Source: Deltaproteobacteria bacterium (GTDB lineage: Bacteria > Myxococcota_A > UBA9042 > PHBI01 > JACKFB01). Taken from it: a DNA stretch of 64,000 nucleotides. Positions within the stretch are counted from its first letter, which is position 1, and each line of letters opens with the position of its first letter. Where the stretch lies: assembly GCA_020632695.1 (NCBI GenBank), contig JACKFB010000010.1:1-64000 (forward strand), in the 5' to 3' direction. A model generated the notes under the pieces. That model saw nothing but the letters and a program-made list of their open reading frames with translations, was not told where the DNA came from and made no database searches. The translations under genes were made by a program, and so were the position numbers. Below are positions 44,998 to 54,217 of the stretch, piece by piece.

Positions 44998-46191
44998 TCA
45001 GTCCGCCTTGGCGGCCCACTCCTGGAGCTCGCGCTCCACCTCCGGCCACTTGATGGTGCCGGCGACCGTGTCGGCGTTGCGGACCAGCTCGGCCAGGCGG
45101 CTCACGGTGATCTTGCGGATCGCCTGGGTCTGCTCGTTGTAGATCGAGCTGATGTCCAGGCTCATCACGTCCGAGGTGGGCACCTGCACGGCCTCGTCGG
45201 TCGACTTGGCGTCCGAAGGCAACACCATCATCTGCCACTCGAGCCGGTCGTTGGCCGAGTTGTTCGGGTCCTTCAAGGTGATCTGCGCGGGCTTGCCCGT
45301 GTCCTTGATCCAGCGCCCCGAGGCCACCGGGATCTTGCCCACCTCCGCCACGTCCTGCTCGCCGCGCTCCACCAGGATGGTGCGCGTCGTCGAGCCCGAG
45401 GGCCGCGCGATGCGCATCAAGGTGGTCGCCTCCTCCACGGCCGCCGTGATGGTGTCGTACAGCTGTCGGGTGCGCGTCGCGAAGCGGAGGGCGTCCAGCA
45501 GCGGGTCGTCGCTGTAGATGACCATCAGGTCCTCCATCACCCCCTCCGGGCTGATGTAGGCGCTCTCCTTCTGGAACTGGGCCATCTTCGGGATGAGATC
45601 CTGCAGCGGCTTCTCCATCTGCAGGATGTCCCCCTCCGCGCTCACGGCGTTGATGGACTCCACCGCCTCGTCCAGCGCCTCCTTCATCGCGGTGATGGCC
45701 GCGAGGGTCGGCTCGCCGCTGGCGGTCTTGGCGTTCTGGAAGTACTTGAGCTTGGTCTTCGCCAGCTCGGCGTAGGTCGCGCGCTGCTCGCGCTGGCTCA
45801 TGGCCTTGCCGAGGATCGTGCCCAGGAGCACGCCCACCAGCACGACCAGCAGCATGGCGACCAGCACGGGCCCGACGCTCAGCTTGCCCTTGGTCGGCAC
45901 GTCGAACGCGGCGAGGTCCTCGGCCGGCAGCGGCTGCGGCAGCGGCGTGTGCTCCTGCCCCAGCGGATCGAAGGCCTCCAGCGGCGTCCCCGCGGCCGCG
46001 TCCGCCTGCTCGGCCAGCGAGCGCGCCCGCTCGATCTCCTCGGCCGAGGCGGTGGCCGGCATCGCCGCCGGGTCGTTGACCTTCGGCGGCTCCGGCCGCT
46101 TCGTGCGGCGCTGCAAGCCGAGACGCGCCTTCAGATCCGCAGGATCGACCTTCGGCTTTCCGCCCTCGGTCGACTCGTCGCTGTCCGCCAC
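44998..46191 (-). CDS. one-TM protein of unknown function
   Basis: 397 residues. A polar Pro/Ala-rich cytoplasmic N-terminus (to ~104), one TM helix (~106-128) and a helical extracytoplasmic domain of ~270 residues, Met/Ala-rich with DPNNSANDRLEWQMMVLP. No Cys. GTG start behind GGGAGGGAG with its own promoter. No family recognised; a stalk-like envelope protein is as far as the sequence goes. Confidence 0.65.
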   Translation of the reverse strand: MADSDESTEGGKPKVDPADLKARLGLQRRTKRPEPPKVNDPAAMPATASAEEIERARSLAEQADAAAGTPLEAFDPLGQEHTPLPQPLPAEDLAAFDVPTKGKLSVGPVLVAMLLVVLVGVLLGTILGKAMSQREQRATYAELAKTKLKYFQNAKTASGEPTLAAITAMKEALDEAVESINAVSAEGDILQMEKPLQDLIPKMAQFQKESAYISPEGVMEDLMVIYSDDPLLDALRFATRTRQLYDTITAAVEEATTLMRIARPSGSTTRTILVERGEQDVAEVGKIPVASGRWIKDTGKPAQITLKDPNNSANDRLEWQMMVLPSDAKSTDEAVQVPTSDVMSLDISSIYNEQTQAIRKITVSRLAELVRNADTVAGTIKWPEVERELQEWAAKAD

Positions 46192-46227
46192 GGCTCCCTC
46201 CCAGTCCAGCGTCGCCAGAGCGCGCTC

Positions 46228-46255
46228 ACCGTAGCATGGAGCAATGCACTGTCAA
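46228..46255 (-). promoter_or_regulatory. promoter of the one-TM protein gene
   Basis: A perfect TTGACA (46255-46250), a 16-base spacer and TACGGT (46233-46228), with about 36 bases to the GTG start. Confidence 0.5.
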
Positions 46256-46342
46256 GCCGGGCCCGCCCGCGCCGGGCCCTTCCCTGACGGGCCGATGGCG
46301 CCCTTTCTCGCGCGCCCGCCGGCCCGACGCTACCTTCGACCC

Positions 46343-47827
46343 ATGAGCGCTCCCACCACCGCCGACGCCGACGCCCGCCGCCCCCCACCGCCCGTCGACT
46401 GGAGCGGCGCCCGCCGCGTCCACGTCATGGGCATCTGCGGCAGCGCCATGGGCGCCTTCGCCGGCATGCTGCGCGCGTCCGGCTACGAGGTGCGCGGCTC
46501 CGACCGCGCGGCCTACCCCCCCATGTCGACCGCGCTCGCCGCCATGGACATCCCCGTCTACGAGGGCTACGCCGCCTCCAACCTGGACTGGGGCCCCGAC
46601 GTGGTCGTCGTCGGCAACGTCATCCGCCCCGGCTGCGCCGAAGCGGTGGCGCTCAGGCAGCGCGGCATCCCGCACTGCTCGCTGCCCCAGGCCCTCAGCG
46701 CCCTCTTCATCGCCGGGCGCCACAGCGTCGTGGTCACCGGCACCCACGGAAAGACGACCACCAGCAGCATGACCGCCTGGCTGCTCTTCGAGGCCGGCCT
46801 CGACCCCGGCTTCATGATCGGCGGCGTCACCGCGAACTTCGCGTCCAATCACCGCGTCGGCGGCCCGCGCGTCTTCGTCGTCGAGGGCGACGAGTACGAC
46901 ACCGCCTACTTCGACAAGGGGCCGAAGTTCCTGCACTACCAGCCGCGCACGGCCTCGGTGAACAACATCGAGATGGACCACGCCGACATCTTCGCCGACG
47001 TCGAGGCCATCGAGGCCGCCTTCACCCGCTTCGTGCGCCTGTTGCCCCCCGACGGCCGCCTGGTGGTCCCGGTGGACGACGCGCGCGCGCGCCGCGTGGC
47101 AGAGGCCTGCCCGGCCCCGGTGTGGACGGTGGGCGTCGGCGCGGAGTGCGCGGCGGACGTGTGGGCTTCGGACCTGCGGCCGGACGAGACGGGCCTGGCC
47201 TTCGAGCTCCATCTCCCCGGCCAGCCTGCCATGGCCACGCGGCTGTCGCTCTGGGGTGACCACAACCTGCGCAACGCGCTGGTGGCCTCCGCCCTCGCCT
47301 TCGCCGCCGGGGCCGACCCCGCGCGCATCGCCGACGCCCTGCCCGGCTTCCGCCTGCCCCGCAAGCGCCAGGAGCTGCGCGGCGAGGCCCTGGGCGTGCC
47401 CGTCATCGACGACTTCGCCCACCACCCCACGGCCATCCGCGAGACGATCCGCTCGGTGCGGATGCGCTATCCGGGCCGCCGCGTCCTCGCGCTCTTCGAG
47501 GTCGAGTCCAACACCTCACGCCGCCGCATCTTCCAGGCCGGGTTCGCCGAGGCACTCGCCGGCGCGGACCGGGTCTGGTTCTGTCGCCCGCTGGAGAAGG
47601 ACGACGCGCTGGCGCCCGAAGCGCGCCTCGACATGGACGAGCTGGTCGCCACCATCCGCGCCGCAGGCGTCGAGACCGAGCTCATCGCCGACACCGAGGC
47701 GCTCGCTCACGCGGTGGCGGAGGCCGCCCGGCCCGACGCCGACGTGGTGCTGGCGATGAGCGGCCGGGACTTCGACGGCATCCACGCCCGGATCCTGACC
47801 GCGCTGGCCGCCCGCGAAGCTCGGTAG
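46343..47827 (+). CDS. mpl: UDP-N-acetylmuramate:tripeptide ligase Mpl
   Basis: 494 residues. Reattaches recycled L-Ala-gamma-D-Glu-meso-DAP to UDP-MurNAc. HVMGICGSAMGAFAGML at the N-terminus is characteristic of Mpl rather than MurC; the ATP loop is VVTGTHGKTTTSSM; EGDEYDTAYFDKGPKFLHY and VIDDFAHHPTAI are the Mur-family metal and product blocks. The ATG at 46343 is preferred to an upstream in-frame Arg/Pro extension. A 17-bp inverted repeat begins at the stop codon. Confidence 0.95.
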   Translation: MSAPTTADADARRPPPPVDWSGARRVHVMGICGSAMGAFAGMLRASGYEVRGSDRAAYPPMSTALAAMDIPVYEGYAASNLDWGPDVVVVGNVIRPGCAEAVALRQRGIPHCSLPQALSALFIAGRHSVVVTGTHGKTTTSSMTAWLLFEAGLDPGFMIGGVTANFASNHRVGGPRVFVVEGDEYDTAYFDKGPKFLHYQPRTASVNNIEMDHADIFADVEAIEAAFTRFVRLLPPDGRLVVPVDDARARRVAEACPAPVWTVGVGAECAADVWASDLRPDETGLAFELHLPGQPAMATRLSLWGDHNLRNALVASALAFAAGADPARIADALPGFRLPRKRQELRGEALGVPVIDDFAHHPTAIRETIRSVRMRYPGRRVLALFEVESNTSRRRIFQAGFAEALAGADRVWFCRPLEKDDALAPEARLDMDELVATIRAAGVETELIADTEALAHAVAEAARPDADVVLAMSGRDFDGIHARILTALAAREAR

Positions 47828-47890
47828 CCGCCCACGCGCCTTCACCCCTTCCCGAGTCACGAAGATTGTCTCGGGCGCGTGGGCGGCTAC
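47824..47890. terminator. 17-bp perfect inverted repeat between convergent genes
   Basis: Arms 47824-47840 and 47874-47890 are exact complements (GTAGCCGCCCACGCGCC and its mate), with a 33-base loop. The left arm includes the mpl stop codon. There is no T-run on either side; it is probably a bidirectional transcript end for mpl and the barrel gene at 47974. Confidence 0.5.
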
Positions 47891-47973
47891 GCGGCCCGCG
47901 TCGGCGGCCGCCTCGGGGGGAGGGGCCCTGCGGGCTCTGCCCGCGGGGAGGGGGGCGCGAGGCGTCCCTCTCC

Positions 47974-49836
47974 CTAATATCGCCAGGTCAGCAGCCCCCG
48001 AAGGGCGAAGGCCGTCGACGGGGAGGCGCCGGTGTCGCGGTCGTCCAGCGCGCTCATCGGCAGGAGCAGGCCGGCGCTCAGGTCCAACCCGAAGCCGGCG
48101 GGCATCTCGATGCCCAGGCTGCCGTCGATCTCCACGCCGTAGTGGCGCCCGCGGCCGGGCGTCCCCGACGGGCGCGCGGCCGCCGCGTACAGCACGTCGA
48201 GGCGCGTGGTGAGCCGCGTGTCGCCCGAGTCCAGCAGCGTCCACGACACCCACGGCTTCACGTAGACCGCGTTGGTGACGCCGCCGATGACCTGCCGGAA
48301 CAGGATCAGGTCCAGCCGGTAGTCGCGATGGAACCAATAGGAGCTGACGATGTTGTTCTCGGAGACGTTGGTGTTGGCCGAGTTCGGGTAGGCCAGGTCG
48401 TCCGCGACGACGATGTTCTGCCCGTCGATGACGCCGAGATAGCGCTGGTTGTCGCCGGTGGCGAAGCCGAGATCGAGGCCCAGCCGGTAGCGCGGCGTCG
48501 CCCACTCCAACTCCATGGCGCCGCCGAAGCCGCGGAAGTCCTTGCCGGTGTCGCCGAGCTCCGGGCTGCGCTGCAGGTTGCCCACCGAGCCGATCATCGC
48601 GCCCACCTCGAGCTCGAGGCGCAGCTCGGTGGCGTCGTCGGGGTGCCACAGGCTCTTCACCCAGACGCTGGGCCGCCAGAAGAAGGCGTCGCGCGGGATG
48701 AGGCGCCAGCAGTCGTGGGAGACGGCCACCTGCCCCGACGCGGTCTCGGCCAGGATGGGGCAGTCGGGGTCCAGGGCGCCCGGGTCGATCTCCGAGCTGG
48801 AGAGGCTCTGGCTGGTGAACGACGAGAACAGCCCCCAGTCGATGGCGACCCGCCTGTCGATGTCGAGCCGGCGCCGCCGGGCCTCCCGCGCGGCCGCGTC
48901 GTAGGGAGCGCTCACCAGCCGCAGCGTGAAGGTCTGCACGTCGTCGGCACGCCCCAGGTTGGTGGGCTGACCGGGCAGGCCCGGCAGGTCCGTGGTCGCG
49001 CCCACGGCCGTGAACTCCCAGCTCCCCTCGAGGCGGAAGCCCTTGAGCGAGGCTCCCAGACGCATCCCGTCGACGTAGGTGCCGTAGTCGCAGTCGGTGC
49101 AGTCGCCCGCGTTGCGCATGATGCCCAGGCCGAAGGAGTCGGGCATGCGGCCGCCCGCGAAGTCGAGGAACTCCAGGATGCGCCAGCTCCCGTACAGGTA
49201 CCGGACGCGCAACGCGTCGCGAAAACGCTGGAGGCTCCCGCGGCGAGAGCTGGCGTAGGCCTGGCGCTCTTCGGCGGTGCGGAGGTCGGCGCCGCGCCCG
49301 GAGCCGGCGTCGGGGTAGAGCCCGAAGATGTCCCGGTTCTGGCGCTGCTCGGCGCTGGCCGGCGAAGAGCCCAGCACCAGGTTGTCCAGCGCCGTCAGGC
49401 CCAGGTGGATGCCCCAGGGCGGCCCCGGGCGCAGCACCGCGTCGTAGCGCAGGCGGATGGAGGCGTAGGCCAGGAGGTTCGCGTCGCCGCCGCCGTTTCG
49501 AGGCGTGTTCGCCAGCGGCTCGGGCACGCCGCTGGCGCCGCCGCCCAGGTCGCCGCCCAGCAGCAGCTCGGGCCGGAAGCGGAACTGGAGATGCTGCTCG
49601 AAGACCAGCGGGGCGGCCGTCGGCACCCCCTCGTCGCGATGGGAGATGGGGGCGGTCGGCGTCGCGTCTGGCGCCGTCGCCTCGGCCGGCTGGGGCTCGC
49701 CTGCGGGCGCGGGCTCCGCCGGAGGCTCGTCAGCGGCCCAGGCCGGTGTCACCAGGGCCAACCCGCCGAGCAGCAGCCCCCACGCCAGCGCCACGGGAGC
49801 CGGCCACGTAGCGATTTGTGCTTTCATCTCACGCAT
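47974..49836 (-). CDS. outer-membrane beta-barrel protein
   Basis: 620 residues. Signal peptide ending in PAWA, a Pro/Ala/Glu-rich linker, then many amphipathic strands (LQFRFRPELLLGGDL, ASIRLRYDAVL, ALRVRYLYGSW and others) ending in LLTWRY with a C-terminal aromatic, the usual barrel-assembly signal. DYGTYVDGMRLGASLKGFRLEG fits a family restricted to Myxococcus-like bacteria (TIGR04551-like, from memory). Function unknown. ATG 49836 or the Met three codons later could start it. Confidence 0.75.
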   Translation of the reverse strand: MREMKAQIATWPAPVALAWGLLLGGLALVTPAWAADEPPAEPAPAGEPQPAEATAPDATPTAPISHRDEGVPTAAPLVFEQHLQFRFRPELLLGGDLGGGASGVPEPLANTPRNGGGDANLLAYASIRLRYDAVLRPGPPWGIHLGLTALDNLVLGSSPASAEQRQNRDIFGLYPDAGSGRGADLRTAEERQAYASSRRGSLQRFRDALRVRYLYGSWRILEFLDFAGGRMPDSFGLGIMRNAGDCTDCDYGTYVDGMRLGASLKGFRLEGSWEFTAVGATTDLPGLPGQPTNLGRADDVQTFTLRLVSAPYDAAAREARRRRLDIDRRVAIDWGLFSSFTSQSLSSSEIDPGALDPDCPILAETASGQVAVSHDCWRLIPRDAFFWRPSVWVKSLWHPDDATELRLELEVGAMIGSVGNLQRSPELGDTGKDFRGFGGAMELEWATPRYRLGLDLGFATGDNQRYLGVIDGQNIVVADDLAYPNSANTNVSENNIVSSYWFHRDYRLDLILFRQVIGGVTNAVYVKPWVSWTLLDSGDTRLTTRLDVLYAAAARPSGTPGRGRHYGVEIDGSLGIEMPAGFGLDLSAGLLLPMSALDDRDTGASPSTAFALRGLLTWRY

Positions 49837-50036
49837 TTAGGCGCGCCAACCCCGGGTGCCGAGCCGGCGCATCCTACGACGCCCGCCCAGGGCGCGCAAC
49901 GCCCGTCTGGCGTGGCGGGCCGCCACCCGGTGTCGGGCCCCGGGACCCGTCGTGAATACCTCCGCCGTGTTCCCGTCGCACCCGCCGTTCCCAGGCTTCG
50001 CGCCGCAGCCCGTGGTTTCCACCAGTGAGGTCTCCG

Positions 50037-50849
50037 ATGCCCCGACTCATCGCCCGCGCCCTGCTCGCCCTGTCGCTCGTCCTCGGCCTCACCGGCGCTG
50101 CCTTCGCCCACCCGGCCCCCTACCCCCACTACCACCCCCGCCCGCGCCCCCGGCCGCGTCCCCCGGTGGTCATCGTGCAGCCTCCCCCGCCGGTCCACCG
50201 CACCGTGGTCGTCCAGCGGCCGGCGCCCGTCGTCGAGCGCGTCCGTGTCGTCGAGCGCGAGCCCGAACCGGAGCCCATGCGGCAGCGCCTGGGCATCGGC
50301 GTGCGCGTCTCCGGCATCGCCGTCAGCGGTGAGAAGATCGGCCTGAGCGACGGCGAGAACTCGACGATGGGAGGTATCGGCCTCCAGTTCCGCAGCCGGT
50401 TCAGCGGGCAGCTCGGCATCGAGCTGTCGGCCGACATCCTCAAGGGGGGCAAGGACAGCTTCGACCAGCGCACCATCCCGATCATAGGAGCGCTCACCTA
50501 CCACTTCCTCCCCAGCTCACGCATCCAGCCCTACCTCCTCGCTGGCGCGGGCGTGCAGTTCACGCGCCTGTCCTATCTGGACGGCCGCTACACCTACAAC
50601 ATGACCGAGATCGCCGGTCAGCTCGGCGCCGGGCTCGAGGTGTGGCTGGGCAAGCGCGTCTCCCTGCAGGCCGATGTGCGCGGGCAGACCATCTTCAAGA
50701 ACGTGGACACCCACGCCGAGATCCGCACCGACTGCCTGCGCCAGGTGGGCGAGCTCACCGGCTTCTGCGACGGCATCCACGCGGCCGACCCGAACGACAA
50801 GATGAACGTCGGGCTGCAGTTCCAGCTCGGCGCCAACATCTACTTCTGA
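50037..50849 (+). CDS. OmpA-like outer-membrane barrel with Pro/Arg-rich linker
   Basis: 270 residues from ATG 50037 (GTGAGGT seven bases upstream). Signal peptide ending AAFAHP, then a Pro/Tyr/His/Arg/Val-rich low-complexity stretch (~27-80), then an eight-strand barrel type domain (IGLQFRSRFSGQLGIELSADI, PYLLAGAGVQF, AGLEVWLGKRVSLQADVRG), finishing LGANIYF. Resembles the OmpA/OmpW-like barrels. The Pro-rich part may cross peptidoglycan. The 227 bases after it (50850-51076) hold nothing I recognise. Confidence 0.75.
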   Translation: MPRLIARALLALSLVLGLTGAAFAHPAPYPHYHPRPRPRPRPPVVIVQPPPPVHRTVVVQRPAPVVERVRVVEREPEPEPMRQRLGIGVRVSGIAVSGEKIGLSDGENSTMGGIGLQFRSRFSGQLGIELSADILKGGKDSFDQRTIPIIGALTYHFLPSSRIQPYLLAGAGVQFTRLSYLDGRYTYNMTEIAGQLGAGLEVWLGKRVSLQADVRGQTIFKNVDTHAEIRTDCLRQVGELTGFCDGIHAADPNDKMNVGLQFQLGANIYF

Positions 50850-51076
50850 GCGGGGGCGTGCCCGCCGGGTGGCTCGCTCATGTCCTTCCAGGGGCGCGAG
50901 CGCCTCGGCTCCTCGCGCACGGCGAGCAGCCCGCGCGCTCGAGGCCCTGAAGAGACGTCGCTGGCGCTCCCCGCTCGGTCTGGAGACGGGGACACGCTTC
51001 GAGCGAACCGGCCGGGGACCCGCTGCCACGCCGGCTTCGGGAGCCGGCGCTGCGGGTGGGAGCCCCGGCGACCGGG

Positions 51077-51556
51077 TCAGCCGGGCTCCTCGTCCAGCTC
51101 GAGCTGGTCGAGGATGTGGCTGAGCTGGTCGCGCACCGAGGCGAGCTGCACGATCACCGCGGTCTCGCCGGAGTGGACGGCGCCATGCACCGCCATGTCC
51201 AGCGTGTCCGAGGTGGCCTCCGCGGCCTCCATGTAGATGTCGGTGAGCCGCTGGAGGTGGTTCACGATGAAGTCGGTCAGGCGCTCGTCCCGCATGCGGA
51301 TGAGCTGCCTCAGCAGCGCGACCGGCAGCGAGCCGCCCTCCCCGGCCTTCTCCTGCTCGAGGATGACCTGGGCGAGGACGACGCCGGTGAGATCGTCGCC
51401 GCTCTTGGCGTCGTGCACCTCGAAGGGCACATCGTCGCGGACCAGCTCCGCGAGCTCTTCGAGGGTCACGTACCGGCTCTCGTCGGTCCGATAGAGGCGC
51501 CGATTTCCGTACTTGCGGACGATGACCGGCTCGATCGCTTCTAGAATTGGGGGCAT
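51077..51556 (-). CDS. polyhydroxyalkanoate synthesis regulator-like DNA-binding protein
   Basis: 159 residues from ATG 51556 (GGAGTG eight bases upstream). The N-terminal ~60 residues are the PHB-accumulation DNA-binding domain: VRKYGNRRLYRTDESRYVTL, then ELAELVRDDVPFEVHDAKSG and LTGVVLAQVILEQE. The C-terminal helices probably oligomerise or bind phasin/polymer. PhaR represses phasin genes in PHA producers; no pha genes are in this window. Confidence 0.85.
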   Translation of the reverse strand: MPPILEAIEPVIVRKYGNRRLYRTDESRYVTLEELAELVRDDVPFEVHDAKSGDDLTGVVLAQVILEQEKAGEGGSLPVALLRQLIRMRDERLTDFIVNHLQRLTDIYMEAAEATSDTLDMAVHGAVHSGETAVIVQLASVRDQLSHILDQLELDEEPG

Positions 51557-52074
51557 CCGGTGCACTCCGAGGGGGCGTATGAGGTCTCCCCGACGCGCGG
51601 ATGTGGCTGCCGCGGCGTAGAGAGGCCGTACGTTCTGGCGTTCGACCGAAGGGGGCTGGGCCGCGGTCGGAATGATGGAGAGATCGAGAGACCGACCTCG
51701 CGTCCACGAACTCGGGTCGAAACGCGGAGGGTGGCCTCGGCGGAGCATCTGCGAGCAACCCGTGGTCCGGTTCGCTCACGCCCCCGGTATACAGGACGCA
51801 GAGTCCCGGTGTCACGCGATCTGCCTGTGGAAAGCGTCTCCAGGGGCGCCGCACGGCGGGGACGGCGGACCGCGGCGTCCGCCCATTTTCGCGCTCGCCA
51901 GCGCGGCGTGACCCGATCGCGGCCGCGCGGATCGGTGGCGCGGCGGTACTCCGGTCGAGCGCGCGCGAGGTCTCGGGTACAGGTCCGTCGGCCGGGGGCT
52001 TGATCTGCGGTGGTGGTGACCTCACTATAGCGCGCCCGGCGCGGAGCCCGCCGCTGTGTAAGGAAGGTGATCCC
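51557..52074. other. 518-bp divergent spacer between the PhaR-like gene and dksA
   Basis: The longest gene-free stretch. It is slightly richer in A/T than its flanks and should hold both promoters. For dksA, TTGATC (52000-52005) lies 17 bases before a poor -10 (CACTAT) and 20 before TATAGC, near 52020-52031. No tRNA, repeat or hairpin of note is visible, and the reading frames across it look like shadows. Confidence 0.5.
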
Positions 52075-52509
52075 ATGAGCAAGACCCCGAAGTTCGAGGA
52101 ACAGGAGCCTCTCACCGAAGAGGAGCTCGTGCAGTTCCGCAAGGTCCTCGAGGAGCGCCGCGCCCGGCTGCTGGACGAGGCCGAGGAGCATGCGGAGACG
52201 GTCAAGGAAGCCGGCGCGCTCAGGATGAGCGACGAGGTGGACCTGGCCAGCGCCGAGTACGAGCAGGCCTTCGAGCACCGGCTGCGGGATCGGGAGAAGG
52301 GGCTCCTGCGCAAGCTGGAGAAGGCGCTCAAGCGCATCGACGACGGCGAGTACGGCGAGTGCGAGAGCTGCGGCAACTTCATCGGCGCCAAGCGGCTCAG
52401 TGCGCGTCCCGAGGCGACCTTGTGCATCGAGTGCAAGGAGGAGCAGGAGCGCGTCGAGAGCAAGTTCAAGAAGGAGCGCGAGGACGCCGATCAGTTCCCC
52501 TTCAAGTAA
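52075..52509 (+). CDS. dksA: DksA-type RNA polymerase-binding transcription factor
   Basis: 144 residues. Long coiled coil with the tip motif DEVDLA (the DxxDxA needed for activity) at ~54-59, then a zinc finger CESC-x17-CIEC and a C-terminal helix. Works with ppGpp at the secondary channel of RNA polymerase. ATG behind AAGGAAGGTGA. A GC hairpin follows the gene. Confidence 0.92.
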   Translation: MSKTPKFEEQEPLTEEELVQFRKVLEERRARLLDEAEEHAETVKEAGALRMSDEVDLASAEYEQAFEHRLRDREKGLLRKLEKALKRIDDGEYGECESCGNFIGAKRLSARPEATLCIECKEEQERVESKFKKEREDADQFPFK

Positions 52510-52540
52510 GGGGGGCTGCGGCGCGCGCTGCGGCGCGTCA

Positions 52541-52574
52541 GGATCCCGGGGCGCTCCGGCGCTCCCCGGGATCC
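52541..52574 (+). terminator. hairpin after dksA
   Basis: GGATCCCGGGG (52541-52551) and CCCCGGGATCC (52564-52574) form an 11-bp perfect stem with a 12-base loop, 32 bases past the dksA stop. No T-run follows. Confidence 0.5.
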
Positions 52575-52684
52575 CTGCTCGCGCGACTCGCCGACGGTTG
52601 GTGAGCCGCGGGGGAGCGTGGTCGCGTTGGGGTCTCTTGACCCCGGAGCCATCGCTGGCCTAAACGGGAGATACGGCGCATCGC

Positions 52685-54145
52685 GTGCCGACCGTCCGGG
52701 GGTCTACCGTGGCTGAAGCTTCCGAGGACATGGCCGGCGAGTTCGTGCCACCCACCACGATCGCCTACATCAGCGGTCGCCCGACGACGCTGCATCTGCG
52801 AAAGTGCAAGCTGGTCATCGAGCGGGACGACGGCACGGTAGCCGAGTACATCTTCGACCAGCCCGAGGTCACCCTCGGCGCCATGGACGACAACGACCTC
52901 GTCGTCGACGACGAGACCGTCAGCCGGTACCACTGCCGCATCTTCCAGGACCAGAGCGCCTACCTCATCCAGGACCTGGGCTCGACCAACGGCACCTTCG
53001 TCAACCGCGTGCGGGTCAAGGAGGCCTTCCTCAAGCCCGGCTGCACGGTGACGCTGGGCAAGAGCGACGTGCGGTTCCAGAGCCTGGATGAGCGCGTCGA
53101 GATCCTCCCGGCGAACCGCGAAGCCTTCGGACGTATCGTGGGCACCAGCACCCGCATGCGGGAGATCTTCGGCATCCTCGAGCGGATCGCCCCCACCGGC
53201 GCCACGGTGATCATCGAGGGCGAGACCGGCACCGGCAAGGAGGTCGTGGCGCGCACCGTGCACGAGGAGAGCCGGCGCGCCGACAAGCCCTTCGTGGTGT
53301 TCGACTGCGGCGCGGTGCCGGAGAACCTCATCGAGAGCGAGCTCTTCGGGCACGAGAAGGGCTCTTTCACCGGCGCGATCATGGCGCGTCAGGGGCTCTT
53401 CGAGATCGCCCAGGGCGGCACCATCTTCCTCGACGAGCTGGGCGAGCTCAGCCTGGACCTCCAACCCAAGCTGCTGCGCGCGCTCGAGCAGCGCGAGATC
53501 CGCCGGGTCGGCTCCAACAAGCCGATCAAGGTGGACGTGCGCGTGGTGGCCGCCACCAACCGGAACCTCGAGGAGGAGGTCAAGGCGGGCCGCTTCCGGC
53601 AGGACCTCTACTACCGACTGAGCGTGGTGCGTTTGATGCTGCCTCCGCTCCGGGAGCGGGTCGAGGACATCCCGATGCTGGCCAAGCACTTCCTGGCGGT
53701 CGGCGAGTTCAACCACAACCCCGACGGCACGCCGCGGGTCAAGGGGATCAGCCGCGACGCGCTGGACGCCCTGATGAGCTACCAGTGGCCCGGCAACGTC
53801 CGGGAGCTGCTCAACGTCGTCGAGCGCGCCTGCGCCTACGCCGACAGCGAGTACCTGCACATCGAGCACCTGCCGGAGCAGCTCTCGGGCATCGGCATCG
53901 TCCGTCGCCGCGCGTCCGGCGGCGCCGCCACCGCCAAGGACCGCGTGGATCGCTCGCTCGACAAGCCCTTCAAGGAGGCGAAGGAGGCCTGGGTCTCCTC
54001 GTTCGAGCGCGACTACATCGTCAGCCTGCTGAAGAAGAACTCCTTCAACATCAGCCACGCCGCGCGCGAGGCCGACATCGATCGGAAGTACTTCCGGAAG
54101 CTGATGAAGAAGTACGGGCTCGAGGCCAACAGCGACGACGATTGA
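52685..54145 (+). CDS. FHA-domain sigma-54-dependent transcriptional activator
   Basis: 486 residues. FHA domain at ~55-130 (SRYHCRI and DLGSTNGTFVN bind phosphothreonine), AAA+ domain at ~150-385 (Walker A GETGTGKE, sigma-54 loop GSFTGA at ~226-231, Walker B GGTIFLDEL, arginine fingers in FRQDLYYRLSVV), and a Fis-type HTH at the end (HAAREADIDRKYFRKLMKKY). This architecture is typical of myxobacterial activators driven by Ser/Thr kinases. The loop has Ser where GAFTGA has Ala. GTG 52685 is used; GTG 52709 or ATG 52730 are possible. Confidence 0.92.
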   Translation: MPTVRGSTVAEASEDMAGEFVPPTTIAYISGRPTTLHLRKCKLVIERDDGTVAEYIFDQPEVTLGAMDDNDLVVDDETVSRYHCRIFQDQSAYLIQDLGSTNGTFVNRVRVKEAFLKPGCTVTLGKSDVRFQSLDERVEILPANREAFGRIVGTSTRMREIFGILERIAPTGATVIIEGETGTGKEVVARTVHEESRRADKPFVVFDCGAVPENLIESELFGHEKGSFTGAIMARQGLFEIAQGGTIFLDELGELSLDLQPKLLRALEQREIRRVGSNKPIKVDVRVVAATNRNLEEEVKAGRFRQDLYYRLSVVRLMLPPLRERVEDIPMLAKHFLAVGEFNHNPDGTPRVKGISRDALDALMSYQWPGNVRELLNVVERACAYADSEYLHIEHLPEQLSGIGIVRRRASGGAATAKDRVDRSLDKPFKEAKEAWVSSFERDYIVSLLKKNSFNISHAAREADIDRKYFRKLMKKYGLEANSDDD

Positions 54146-54217
54146 GCCGGGCCCGGTCCCCCTGCCGAGCGGAGGCCTGGGGGCCGCGCTGTCCGCCCCC
54201 AGAGCCTGCCGCCGACG

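Noticed and set aside
50850..51076. Small gene between the OmpA-like protein and the PhaR-like gene
   Set aside because: The frames there are short, Arg/Pro-rich and lack ribosome binding sites.
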